NCBI GenBank assembly: GCA_944375955.1
Contig: CALWBE010000042.1
Span: forward strand, 1 to 41,128
DNA length: 41,128 bases
Direction of reading: 5' to 3'
Source: an uncultured Clostridia bacterium
GTDB lineage: Bacteria; Bacillota; Clostridia; Oscillospirales; CAG-382
The notes under the pieces were generated by a model. It ran no database searches and had not been told where the DNA came from. It saw only the letters and a list, made by a program, of their open reading frames with translations. Positions 16,264-24,673 of the stretch are shown piece after piece; within the stretch, counting starts at the first letter, position 1; each line of letters starts with the position of its first letter. Made by a program: the position numbers and the translations under genes.

Positions 16264-17037
16264 ATGAGCGTATTTGATAAGTATTGCCTTTTGCGGTTTG
16301 ATATAAATATTTTGGAAACGGCAAACGGAACCGTAAATTATTTTAAACTGGGAGCACCTGCAAATTTTTTCGGAACAATTATAAATGGGAGGGCTCGTTT
16401 TGTATCCAAAGGAGTAGATTTTGAAATAAAAGAAAAAGAAACGGCCTTTATACCGAAAGGCTGTGTTTATCGCTCTGAATGGTATGGATGCACAAAACCT
16501 AAGTTTTATTCGCTTGCTTTTGTTATGGCTTCCGACAGAGAAAATGATGCACGATTCTCTTTACAAAAGGTTTGCTGCGAAGATTTGTCAGACCGAATGA
16601 AAAAAATTTCAGACGGAAAAAGCGACGCATATTTATCGTCGCTTGCAGAATTTTACCGTTTGTATGAATTTGTGATGCCGAATCTTATATACGAAAATAA
16701 TCAGTCGTTTACCGCTTCCGTAATGCCTGCAATACGCTATATAGAAGAAAATCCGGCTTTGCATTTTGACGTGCCGTATCTTGCAGATTTATGCGGAATA
16801 AGCGAATCGAGCTTTTATGCTTTGTTCAAAAAACAGACTGACTTTACTCCTGTAGATTATAAAAATAAAATGCGCTGTATACGGGCTTCCGAACTTTTAA
16901 AGAATACCGATTATACTGTTGAATATATCAGTGAAAAGCTCGGCTTTTGCTCAACAATGTATATGCGTAAAGTACTGCGGAAATTTACCGGAAAAACGCC
17001 TGGTATGATACGCCGTGAAAAATCCTATATTATGTAA
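16264..17037 (+). CDS. AraC family transcriptional regulator
   Basis: A 257-residue DNA-binding regulator. The N-terminal half is a cupin-like sensing domain (NFFGTIINGRARF and KETAFIPKG are typical strands). The C-terminal about 100 residues hold the two helix-turn-helix units: VPYLADLCGISESSFYALFK and VEYISEKLGFCSTMYMRKVL followed by TGKTPGMIRRE. I use ATG 16264 because GCGGAGAG lies just upstream; an in-frame ATG at 16204 overlaps the promoter. It is divergent from the MDR-Gfo-MDR cluster, so by the usual layout it controls that cluster in response to a sugar-like inducer. No inducer can be named. Confidence 0.93.
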   Translation: MSVFDKYCLLRFDINILETANGTVNYFKLGAPANFFGTIINGRARFVSKGVDFEIKEKETAFIPKGCVYRSEWYGCTKPKFYSLAFVMASDRENDARFSLQKVCCEDLSDRMKKISDGKSDAYLSSLAEFYRLYEFVMPNLIYENNQSFTASVMPAIRYIEENPALHFDVPYLADLCGISESSFYALFKKQTDFTPVDYKNKMRCIRASELLKNTDYTVEYISEKLGFCSTMYMRKVLRKFTGKTPGMIRREKSYIM

Positions 17038-17086
17038 GAACAATAAATATTATTTTTAATTTTATTTAATATTTTTCTGCAATTTT

Positions 17087-18106
17087 TTAAAATTCGTTAT
17101 CTTCCGGGAATATTATATTGTTCTGACGGCGTATTTCATCCATTATTTCAAGTGTTATTTTTGTATCGTTTATATATTTTTCAGGGCTTTTTCTGCCGTT
17201 TATAAAATCGGCAAAAGCTGATAATTCAAAAATCATGTTGTTTTCAGCTGGTATAAATTCTGATGTTTTGGGATTCCCGTTTCTCGGGAAAAATTCTATG
17301 CTGTCTATTTTAGAAAGAGCATGCCCGAATGTTATTTCGGCGTCTTCTCCGCGTATAAAGCTTGGGGTATGCGCTTCGGTTATTTTTGAGTATGCGATTT
17401 CTGCGGTCATATCTCCGTAATCAAGGATAACATTTCCCTGACCTTCAAATCCTCCGTCAAGCTTTACGGAATGTGAGAGTATATTTTTAGGTTTGCCGAA
17501 AAGCGCGGCACATATATGTATAGGATAAACGCCTATATCCATTACTGCGGCATTTGAAAACGACTGATCGAAGGCACGCATTAAGATGCCGCTTTTAAAT
17601 TTGTCATAGCGTGACGAATACTGCGAGTATTCTATGTGAGCAAAACGCAGTTTGCCGCATAAAGGAATAAAAGATTTTATAGTTTCTATAGCGGGATCAT
17701 ATGCCGGACGCATTGCCTCGATAAGAATAAGCTTATTTTTGCCGGCCTTTTTAACCATAGATTCAAACTTTGCAAGGCTTGAGGCTGCCGGTTTTTCGCA
17801 TAGAACGTGTTTGCCGCAGTCAAGCAGAGCAATACTTTGCTGAAAATGACAGAAATTAGGGCTGGCTATATATGCGGCATTTATTTTATCAGAACTGCAG
17901 AATTTTTCAAAATCGCAGTAAACATTTTCTATGCCGTGTTTTTCGGCAAATGCACGGCCGGTATCCATGGCTCTTGAAAATACTGCAGTGACCGGAAGTC
18001 CGGTCTTTTTGGCAGCATCACAAAGCGAATCGCTGATAAAATTTGTACCTATTATACCGAGTTTTATTCCTGAACTGGAAAGATCTATATTATTGTTTAA
18101 ATTCAT
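17087..18106 (-). CDS. Gfo/Idh/MocA family oxidoreductase
   Basis: A 339-residue NAD(P)-dependent oxidoreductase. The Rossmann start is IKLGIIGTNFISDSL, then FSRAMDTGRAFAEKHG, the AYIASPNFCHFQQ block and the hallmark HVLCEKPAASS with the EKP motif. DIGVYPIHICAALFG supplies the catalytic-region Asp and His in the C-terminal domain. I start at 18106 because CGGAG lies 6-7 bases ahead; an ATG 27 bases upstream overlaps the stop of the preceding gene and has no ribosome binding site. It follows the membrane-anchored protein by 16 bases and asnB before that, so the three form one transcript. It is only distantly similar to the oxidoreductase at 14041. Confidence 0.92.
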   Translation of the reverse strand: MNLNNNIDLSSSGIKLGIIGTNFISDSLCDAAKKTGLPVTAVFSRAMDTGRAFAEKHGIENVYCDFEKFCSSDKINAAYIASPNFCHFQQSIALLDCGKHVLCEKPAASSLAKFESMVKKAGKNKLILIEAMRPAYDPAIETIKSFIPLCGKLRFAHIEYSQYSSRYDKFKSGILMRAFDQSFSNAAVMDIGVYPIHICAALFGKPKNILSHSVKLDGGFEGQGNVILDYGDMTAEIAYSKITEAHTPSFIRGEDAEITFGHALSKIDSIEFFPRNGNPKTSEFIPAENNMIFELSAFADFINGRKSPEKYINDTKITLEIMDEIRRQNNIIFPEDNEF

Positions 18107-18122
18107 AAATTTCTCCGATTTT

Positions 18123-18653
18123 TTAGTTGACATCTATTATCGTATCTATAACTAAACTGTTTAAAAATGAAAGCGAATCAAGAGAATATGCGTCAACTTT
18201 TATCATAGCGTTGTATCTGCCCGCAGATGAAAACCCAGGCGCAAATTTTACTTTACCTATATCCCGTCCCGGACTTATCAGAGTTGACGAATATATTGTC
18301 TCGCTTGTGTCGCGACGGGTTATGCTTATTTTTAAATAACACTTGTTTGTTTCTGGATTTCTAAAACTGAAATCGCAATTGTTTTCAGCCATTGAAACAA
18401 AAATATTATCGCATGCCGGTATGCGTATATCCGACGGAACTGAATCTGCGGAGTTATACGAAGGCGCATCATTTTTTATTGTATTCATTGCGGGAATTTC
18501 CGCTGGAAAGTGATTTTGCAGCTTATCAGCCGTATCAGAGCTTTTTTCGGTATATATTACCGATGCTGATGCAACGGCTGCAAGTATAAAAATCATGAAT
18601 AACCTTAAAGTGAAGTTTTTAGCTGGGATAATCTCTTTTATTCTATTTCTCAT
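18123..18653 (-). CDS. Membrane-anchored protein with extracellular beta-sandwich-like domain
   Basis: A 176-residue protein with a basic N-terminus, one hydrophobic segment (about residues 17-34, LRLFMIFILAAVASASVIY) and an external region. Residues about 83-176 (FSFRNPETNKCYLKISI, then TIYSSTLISPG, then GRYNAMIKVDAYSL) resemble a small beta-domain that recurs in clostridial exported proteins of unknown function with the pattern NPE-N-CY-F-I and LYTS-I-PG. No enzyme motif is seen. GGAGG lies 10 bases before the ATG. It lies between asnB and a Gfo/Idh/MocA gene on one transcript. Its role is unknown; the family memory is from recall and not checked. Confidence 0.7.
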   Translation of the reverse strand: MRNRIKEIIPAKNFTLRLFMIFILAAVASASVIYTEKSSDTADKLQNHFPAEIPAMNTIKNDAPSYNSADSVPSDIRIPACDNIFVSMAENNCDFSFRNPETNKCYLKISITRRDTSETIYSSTLISPGRDIGKVKFAPGFSSAGRYNAMIKVDAYSLDSLSFLNSLVIDTIIDVN

Positions 18654-18682
18654 TGTGCTGCTGCCTCCGAGGAGTTCTTATT

Positions 18683-20572
18683 TTAAAGCTCTCCGGCAAG
18701 GACACGTTTTCTTGTATTTTCTATCTCGCCGACGTAAAGCTTGTACCATGTTATAAAGGTCATGATATTCCACAGAGGTTTATAATTATCGCAGATGCCT
18801 TTTCTATGATCCTCAAGCATTTTTAATATCTCGTTTTTCTCTATAAACTCATCAGCATAAGGAGATGTTATAATATTTCTTGCCCAGTCATAAAGCTCGT
18901 TTTTAAGCCACAGCCTTACCGGTACGGGATAACCGAGTTTAGGACGCATAACCGTTTCTTCATTTAAAAGATCACGGAAAGCATGTCTTAATATATATTT
19001 TGTAGTACCGTGCGACAGCTTATCCTTAACGCACAGCTCGCGCGCGGCTGCAAAAACTTCACGGTCAAGATAAGGAACTCTCACCTCAAGTGAATTTGCC
19101 ATTGAAAGGCGGTCGCCTTTTACGAGAATATCGCTTTTTAACCATGTGTTCATATCACAGTACTGCATTTTTGTGAGAGGACCTTTATCATAGATCTTTT
19201 TGTAGATACTGCGAGTTCTGTCGGCAAAGTGAACATTGGGATTGAATTTTTTATAGAATGCTTTTTTCTGTTCTTCCGTGAAAACAAACGCATTTCCCAC
19301 AAAACGGCTTTCTATAGGAGTTATATCACGCATAAGAGTATTTTTCCCGGGGGTACCTTTAGGGAGTATTTTGCCTACATTGTATACAAGCGACTTTAAG
19401 CTGTCAGGCAGAACTGACAGGTATGAAGTCGGAATAGAATCTTTATACATTTTATAGCCAGCAAAAAGTTCATCCGAGCCTTCTCCTGACAATACAACTT
19501 TAACGTGACGAGCAGCTTCTCGGCATATAAGGTATATTGCTACTGTTGACGGATCGGCTACCGGAGAATCGAGATGATATATTACTTTTTCATAATTTTC
19601 AAGGAAATCGTCAAGGCCGGCAACAAGCTTTATATGCTCAATATCAAGGTGGCTTGAAATACCGGTTGCGTTTTCTATTTCCGAATATTCTTTAACTCCG
19701 AAGGCAACCGTAAAAGCTTTTATTCCCGGGCAAAGCTTTGCCGCAACAGCGGTTATAACTGCTGAGTCTATACCGCTTGAAAGAAAGCTTCCCAACGGAA
19801 CATCACTTAACATATGATATTCCACGCTTTTCATTACTGCTTCACGGAGCTTTTTTTCTTTCTCGTCAAATTTTATAAAACGATTAGGAGAAAGTCTTAA
19901 ATCAAAATATTCTTTCGGTGATACAGTGAAATTTTCGTCTATAAGCGCGTATGTTCCTGCCGGAAGTATTTTTATATCAGGCGAAATAGTGTCGGGCTCG
20001 GTGACATACTGAAATGTAAAATAACTTTGCAGAGCTGCTTCGTCTACAGTATATTCTTTCATTTCGGTATCAAACATGAACGCTTTAAATTCTGAAGAAA
20101 AAGTTATTCCGTTTTCACCTATGCGATAGTAAAAAGGCTTTATTCCGAAAGGATCTCTTCCGAAAAATACGGTGTTTTTTTCATTATCCCTTATCACAAT
20201 TGCAAACATCCCGCGCAGCTTTTTTATAAATTCGCAGCCTTCATCATGATAAAGTGTCAGTATAGTTTCAATTTCCGAACGAGTTGAAAAACTATATCCT
20301 TTTTTTATAAGTTCATCGCGAAGCTCTAGATAATTATATATTTCGCCGTTGAAAATCCCGACATATCTTCCGTCAAATGCATAAAACGGTTGTGCTCCCG
20401 CTTCAAGATCAATAATGCTGAGACGCCGGAAAGCAAAGGCATAAGTTTCACCGAAATGAGTTTTGCAGTCGTCCGGACCTCTGTGACGGATACACTGCGA
20501 CATATTTATAATTGCGGTTTTATCCGCTTCGGTGAGAGCCAATTTTTTATACAGTCCTGCAAATCCACACAT
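18683..20572 (-). CDS. asnB: Asparagine synthetase (glutamine-hydrolysing)
   Basis: Makes asparagine (or amidates another acid in specialised relatives) from aspartate, glutamine and ATP. The 629-residue protein starts MCGFAGLY, leaving Cys2 as the N-terminal nucleophile of the Ntn glutaminase domain; RHRGPDD and FNGEIYNY follow. The C-terminal synthetase domain has the PP-loop SSGIDSAV and LSGEGSDELFAGY. The length fits the type of AsnB that is common in Bacillota. It leads a three-gene reverse transcript with a membrane-anchored protein 29 bases downstream. A housekeeping role is most likely, although AsnB-like amidotransferases can modify cell-wall diaminopimelate in some Bacillota (LtsA type), which cannot be told here. 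Confidence 0.94.
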   Translation of the reverse strand: MCGFAGLYKKLALTEADKTAIINMSQCIRHRGPDDCKTHFGETYAFAFRRLSIIDLEAGAQPFYAFDGRYVGIFNGEIYNYLELRDELIKKGYSFSTRSEIETILTLYHDEGCEFIKKLRGMFAIVIRDNEKNTVFFGRDPFGIKPFYYRIGENGITFSSEFKAFMFDTEMKEYTVDEAALQSYFTFQYVTEPDTISPDIKILPAGTYALIDENFTVSPKEYFDLRLSPNRFIKFDEKEKKLREAVMKSVEYHMLSDVPLGSFLSSGIDSAVITAVAAKLCPGIKAFTVAFGVKEYSEIENATGISSHLDIEHIKLVAGLDDFLENYEKVIYHLDSPVADPSTVAIYLICREAARHVKVVLSGEGSDELFAGYKMYKDSIPTSYLSVLPDSLKSLVYNVGKILPKGTPGKNTLMRDITPIESRFVGNAFVFTEEQKKAFYKKFNPNVHFADRTRSIYKKIYDKGPLTKMQYCDMNTWLKSDILVKGDRLSMANSLEVRVPYLDREVFAAARELCVKDKLSHGTTKYILRHAFRDLLNEETVMRPKLGYPVPVRLWLKNELYDWARNIITSPYADEFIEKNEILKMLEDHRKGICDNYKPLWNIMTFITWYKLYVGEIENTRKRVLAGEL

Positions 20573-20638
20573 AATTTTATTCTATCTTCTTTCTGTAATA
20601 ATTTTTAAAACAAATAACCATGATAATTTTACCACATT

Positions 20639-20668
20639 TTTATATAAAAGTATCTGTGTTTCTGTAAA
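20639..20668 (-). promoter_or_regulatory. Possible promoter of asnB
   Basis: On the reverse strand TTTACA (20668-20663), an 18-base spacer and TATAAA (20644-20639) lie about 70 bases ahead of the asnB ATG. The match is moderate. A forward TATAAT at 20707-20712 could serve the divergent small gene, but its -35 box is poor. Confidence 0.4.
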
Positions 20669-20821
20669 ATTAAAGAAATATTCATATTTTTCTTCTTCCT
20701 GTGTGATATAATTAATAATAAAAATATTTTTAATATATAAAATAATGCGGAGTGATTTTCACATTTTTTCCGCAGGATACATAAAAATAAATTAAATAAA
20801 AGAAAAACGGAGGGGAAACAC

Positions 20822-21025
20822 ATGAAAAAAACACTTGCAATCATTGGCGGAATTGTCGCTGCCGCTTCTATTTTTACAGTAATCGTTGTGATCCTCAAAA
20901 AGATTAGACTGAGCTTTACCATTGAAAGCGCCGACGATAATTTTGAACTTGAAGAGGATAACGGCGATATTTCGGTATCTATTGACGAAGATGATTCTTC
21001 GGAGGAAGAGGCTGCCGCTGTATAA
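20822..21025 (+). CDS. Small membrane protein with acidic tail
   Basis: A 67-residue protein: a short basic start, one transmembrane helix at about residues 5-25 (LAIIGGIVAAASIFTVIVVI), a basic patch KKIR that points to a cytoplasmic C-terminus, and an acidic tail of about 35 residues rich in Asp, Glu and Ser. The ribosome binding site CGGAGGGG is strong and a clear terminator follows, so this is very likely a real monocistronic gene. I do not recognise the family. It stands between asnB and the GH20 gene without obvious functional link. Confidence 0.75.
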   Translation: MKKTLAIIGGIVAAASIFTVIVVILKKIRLSFTIESADDNFELEEDNGDISVSIDEDDSSEEEAAAV

Positions 21026-21137
21026 GCGGTATTTCCGGATTTTCCGCGAGACGCTTTTAAAATCCGACGCTTAAAAGCTTGATTTACGGCAGATATAAGC
21101 GCCGTGTCTTAAATTGTTCTTATTTTTAAAACATATT

Positions 21138-21170
21138 AAAAACCCGTCCCATACGGGACGGGTTTTTATT
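21138..21170. terminator. Strong terminator between convergent genes
   Basis: AAAAACCCGTCCC (21138-21150) pairs with GGGACGGGTTTTT (21155-21167) around a 4-base loop, with T tracts on both strands. It ends the small membrane protein gene and the reverse GH20 gene, whose stop is 17 bases away. Confidence 0.93.
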
Positions 21171-21186
21171 TGCTTTATTATTAAAT

Positions 21187-22632
21187 TTAATATATATGCC
21201 CTGAAAGTTCCTGCTCCGAAAAACCGGCGTTTTCATATCTTCCTTCAGCGGGGACACATCTTCTTACATGATATGAACAGCACAGCTGATATTCCTGAAT
21301 AGATAAATTTGCGTCTCCCCACATTTTATCGGATATATACGGAATCAGCCATTGCATTTGCGAAAGTGTATGCCATGTTGTTCCTATTACTCCCATAAGG
21401 GTATTGTTTTTTGCGGTGTTTACTGCTGCATCTATGTTTTCAGCAGTATCCCACGGACACGTTAATACCGAAAATCCGTCGGCGGCAAGTGATTTTGCTG
21501 TTTTAAATTCCTCAGTGCATATATACTGCCACTCCGCCATTATTATATCTCTCGGCAATTCGGGACGTATTTTGTATTCACCGTGACCGGAAAGCCAGTA
21601 CATCTTATTGTCATAATCGTCGTTTTTATGCATCATATCCGACCACATTATAGGACGCCTTCCGTATTTTTTCAAATCTTCTGTTATATTTATAAGATGC
21701 TCTTTCATAAGTTCATTGCGGTCTTTCTTTGAGCATCTGCGGCAGGTACCGAACGTATAAGCTTCGTCAAATCCTATATGAAAATAGCTGCCTTTTCCGC
21801 ACAGCTCTATAAGCTCTCTGCGGCATTCCTCAAGAAGCCGCAAAGTTTTTGGATTAGTCGTGCACCATGACCAGCCGTCATCTTCAAACAGAGGCGCAAG
21901 AGAAAGATTATTGTCAAGAGCTGAATGCTTCCCGAAACATATCCGTCCCTGAGATGCGTGTCCGAGATGGTTAAGCATCGGTATTACTTCAAGTCCTAAG
22001 CCGTTCGCATATTTAATCAACGGAAGTATATCCTCTTTGGTATATGCTTCTTTCCATGAAATTTCAGGACAGCACTCATAACGGTACATTCCCCAAAATT
22101 CAATAATTATATGTGAACATTTTGTCATTCCGCACAGCGCTATTGCTTTTTTTAAAAATGACAGGGAAGTTTGATGAAATACGCACAGATGAATGGCGCG
22201 GAAGGCTATATCCGGTTTGTCATATATATCGTAACATGGCACACAAAGTCTTATATCGGTTTCTGCATCTTCTATTCGGATAAGCTGAAGAAAACTGATA
22301 AGCGCGTGTATAAGTCCTATTGTTTCGGAAAATGAAATCATAGCGAAATTTTCCCGGATTTCCAGTTCATATTCATAATCAGACTTACTTTTTATACAGG
22401 GCGTGCATACATCAAAAGGTTTTTCGGATATTACTGCCGTATGGCCGAGCTTTTTACTTTGCAAAAATTCTATATCTGTCTTGCCGGCGGTGTAATTTTT
22501 AAAAAGTTCAGTAAATGCATGTATTGATTCGGGATAAAGTGAGTTTTCCGGAATTGTTATGACAAGATTTTGCGAAAAGTAAAAATTCCCGTCTTTTTGT
22601 ATGTATTTTTTAGGCTCCGGCACTATAAACAT
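21187..22632 (-). CDS. Glycoside hydrolase family 20, beta-N-acetylhexosaminidase-like
   Basis: Removes terminal N-acetyl-hexosamine from glycans by substrate-assisted catalysis. The 481-residue protein has the GH20 catalytic pair in HIGFDEAYTFG (Asp289-Glu290), the barrel motif MLNHLGHASQGR and a C-terminal GVIGTTWHTLSQ. An N-terminal alpha/beta GH20b-like domain covers roughly residues 1-120 (VPEPKKYIQKDG at the start). I use the ATG at 22632 because GGAGG lies 7 bases ahead; an upstream in-frame ATG would add 30 residues that include no signal peptide. No signal peptide is present, so it acts on imported oligosaccharides. The heparinase-like gene lies 166 bases upstream in the same direction. 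Confidence 0.88.
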   Translation of the reverse strand: MFIVPEPKKYIQKDGNFYFSQNLVITIPENSLYPESIHAFTELFKNYTAGKTDIEFLQSKKLGHTAVISEKPFDVCTPCIKSKSDYEYELEIRENFAMISFSETIGLIHALISFLQLIRIEDAETDIRLCVPCYDIYDKPDIAFRAIHLCVFHQTSLSFLKKAIALCGMTKCSHIIIEFWGMYRYECCPEISWKEAYTKEDILPLIKYANGLGLEVIPMLNHLGHASQGRICFGKHSALDNNLSLAPLFEDDGWSWCTTNPKTLRLLEECRRELIELCGKGSYFHIGFDEAYTFGTCRRCSKKDRNELMKEHLINITEDLKKYGRRPIMWSDMMHKNDDYDNKMYWLSGHGEYKIRPELPRDIIMAEWQYICTEEFKTAKSLAADGFSVLTCPWDTAENIDAAVNTAKNNTLMGVIGTTWHTLSQMQWLIPYISDKMWGDANLSIQEYQLCCSYHVRRCVPAEGRYENAGFSEQELSGHIY

Positions 22633-22798
22633 TTTATTTCCTCCGTATATATTAGTAAAAAATTTGCGGGAATTCAGTGTATTGCTTAAATTTATTTTAT
22701 CAGTTATAGATATATAAAACAATAAAAATTCGCAACAGTTTTCAGAAAAACGAAAATGTATTTGAGTTTAATTGCGCAGTTTTTTGAATTTTCAGCCG

Positions 22799-24451
22799 TC
22801 AAATTATAAGGTCAAAACTGTAAATTCCATCTCCCTGACACTCAAAATCAATAAAGTATGCTGTCGATTCCAACGGCTCGGAACCTGTGATACATATTGA
22901 GCGCTGTATGTATTTTTCAAAACTTAAAACCGGAATAATATGCTGACGGGAACGCAGATATGCTCCGTTTATCAGGACGGAATCATTTAAAATTTTGGGA
23001 GATATGCGCGAAATAAACCTTTCCGTAACGGTTTTACATCCGGATATTTTATCGGTTACGGTTATGTTTTTTTCTCCGAGAGAATATGTACGATGAAGTT
23101 TAAGCCCGGGAATTTCATATGCCGCCGACAAATCAAGAGTTATTTCATTTTCCGAAAGCGATAAAATTTTTGCGGCATATTGACGTCCGGCGGACTGCCC
23201 AAGACCGTTTATAATCGGAAGGCTGTGTCCTTCCGACATTGAACATATATATTTTTTATATCTAAGATCAGGGTTAAAATACCCTCCGTCATATTCAGGC
23301 CATCCGAGGTCGTCAAGCAGAAAAATCCCGTTTCTCACAACGGCGAAGCTTCCGACGTCATTGTGATTGTGCGGTTCTGCGTTGTGACCGCCTTTTGCGC
23401 AAAAAGAATATTCGGGATTTTTTCTTATAAACCATTGCGAATCTGTAAAATCGGCAGACTGCCGGGAAGCATTTCCTTGCGTTATGTTTTCATCATACCA
23501 TACGATATTTCTGTAAAAATCGGCAAAACGGAAACGCGACTCATCTCCGAATTTTGCCTGATAACGTATATCGGGAAGCACAAGATCCGGATATTCTTTT
23601 TTTAAATAATGATATAATCCGACATTGTAATTCATTTGATGAGGAGCGTCTGAAAACGGAATAGTAAAGTTTTCCGAAAGATATAAGTATGTTCCGAACT
23701 CAGCTATTTTTTTTACTTTATTCAAAGCAAACATATCAATTGCCCCACAGGTTATTTTGCGGAGCAGATCGCATCCGTATACAAAATATCCGAACCCGTA
23801 TGACCAGTAAAGAGGTCCTTCAAGGCAGCACCCGTCCTCTGTATAACTGTCTAAAAAGTCATTGAGACTTGAAATAATACTGTCTTTTATCTTTTCAAAT
23901 TCACATTTTAGTCCAAGATAATAAAAACTTGCTGTTACTCCTGCCGAACATACGGCTGACCAGTTATTTTTTCCCCATTTAGACGGCAACGTCATATAGG
24001 GATTTATTATTCTCCTCATTATCTCGTATTTTATTATTTCGCATACTTTATTTGACAGTGTATCTTTAAGTAAGTTTCTAATCTCCGAAAGAGCGAAAGC
24101 TGTTTCGGAAGCGAATAGATCGATTCGTGTGACTTCTGATTCCGGATCTGCGTCACTGGAAATATGAGCCGGCAGAGCCCAGGTGTGCTCATCGCATATG
24201 GCACAGATGATGTCTTCAAGATGCGGAATATACTTCTCTCTGCCTCGCATTACCATTCCAAACATAACGTCAAGGCGGCGTCTGCGGTCAAAATAATCGT
24301 TTTCATATTCTATCCGGCTTCCGGTATCCGCGTAAAGCCTGAATTTTGAATACGGCAAAACAGTTATAGGTTTTCCGGCATATTCATCTGCAAGCGTCTG
24401 AAAATCTTTTAAATACTCTTCTGTATGGGCATTGTCAGGAAAACGGTTCAT
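22799..24451 (-). CDS. Heparinase II/III-like protein
   Basis: A 550-residue protein with an N-terminal alpha/alpha toroid (about 1-330; KWGKNNWSAVCSAGV and LEGPLYWSYGFGYF are typical of this fold) and a C-terminal antiparallel beta-sandwich that begins near the signature AEPHNHNDVGSFAVV (358-372). The Asn-His pattern matches heparinase II/III and the related PL12/PL15/PL21-type lyases that cleave uronic-acid polysaccharides by beta-elimination. No signal peptide is seen, so it is presumably cytosolic and works on oligosaccharides. AGAGGATG lies upstream of the ATG. With the GH20 downstream it suggests breakdown of hexosamine/uronate glycans such as host glycosaminoglycans, which is inference. 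Confidence 0.82.
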   Translation of the reverse strand: MNRFPDNAHTEEYLKDFQTLADEYAGKPITVLPYSKFRLYADTGSRIEYENDYFDRRRRLDVMFGMVMRGREKYIPHLEDIICAICDEHTWALPAHISSDADPESEVTRIDLFASETAFALSEIRNLLKDTLSNKVCEIIKYEIMRRIINPYMTLPSKWGKNNWSAVCSAGVTASFYYLGLKCEFEKIKDSIISSLNDFLDSYTEDGCCLEGPLYWSYGFGYFVYGCDLLRKITCGAIDMFALNKVKKIAEFGTYLYLSENFTIPFSDAPHQMNYNVGLYHYLKKEYPDLVLPDIRYQAKFGDESRFRFADFYRNIVWYDENITQGNASRQSADFTDSQWFIRKNPEYSFCAKGGHNAEPHNHNDVGSFAVVRNGIFLLDDLGWPEYDGGYFNPDLRYKKYICSMSEGHSLPIINGLGQSAGRQYAAKILSLSENEITLDLSAAYEIPGLKLHRTYSLGEKNITVTDKISGCKTVTERFISRISPKILNDSVLINGAYLRSRQHIIPVLSFEKYIQRSICITGSEPLESTAYFIDFECQGDGIYSFDLII

Positions 24452-24586
24452 TTTTGTGACATCCTCTCTAAATTGAGTTTTTTATATATTAGCATATTTC
24501 ATTATTATTTGCAAACAAATATCATATTTTAATTTTCATTTAGGAAAAAGGCATTATATTTGGTTTTTCCCGAATTTTTGAAAATG

Positions 24587-24615
24587 TTGACTTTAATTGT
24601 AAAATATGATATTAT
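24587..24615 (+). promoter_or_regulatory. Promoter of the O-acyltransferase gene pair
   Basis: TTGACT (24587-24592), a 17-base spacer and TATTAT (24610-24615) lie about 60 bases ahead of the MBOAT start at 24674. The same stretch excludes the longer reading frame from 24560 as the true start. Confidence 0.6.
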
Positions 24616-24673
24616 TAGTCTGTTAAAAATTGTATATTTATGTAGTTTATCACGTCTTTTAAAGGTATATGTT

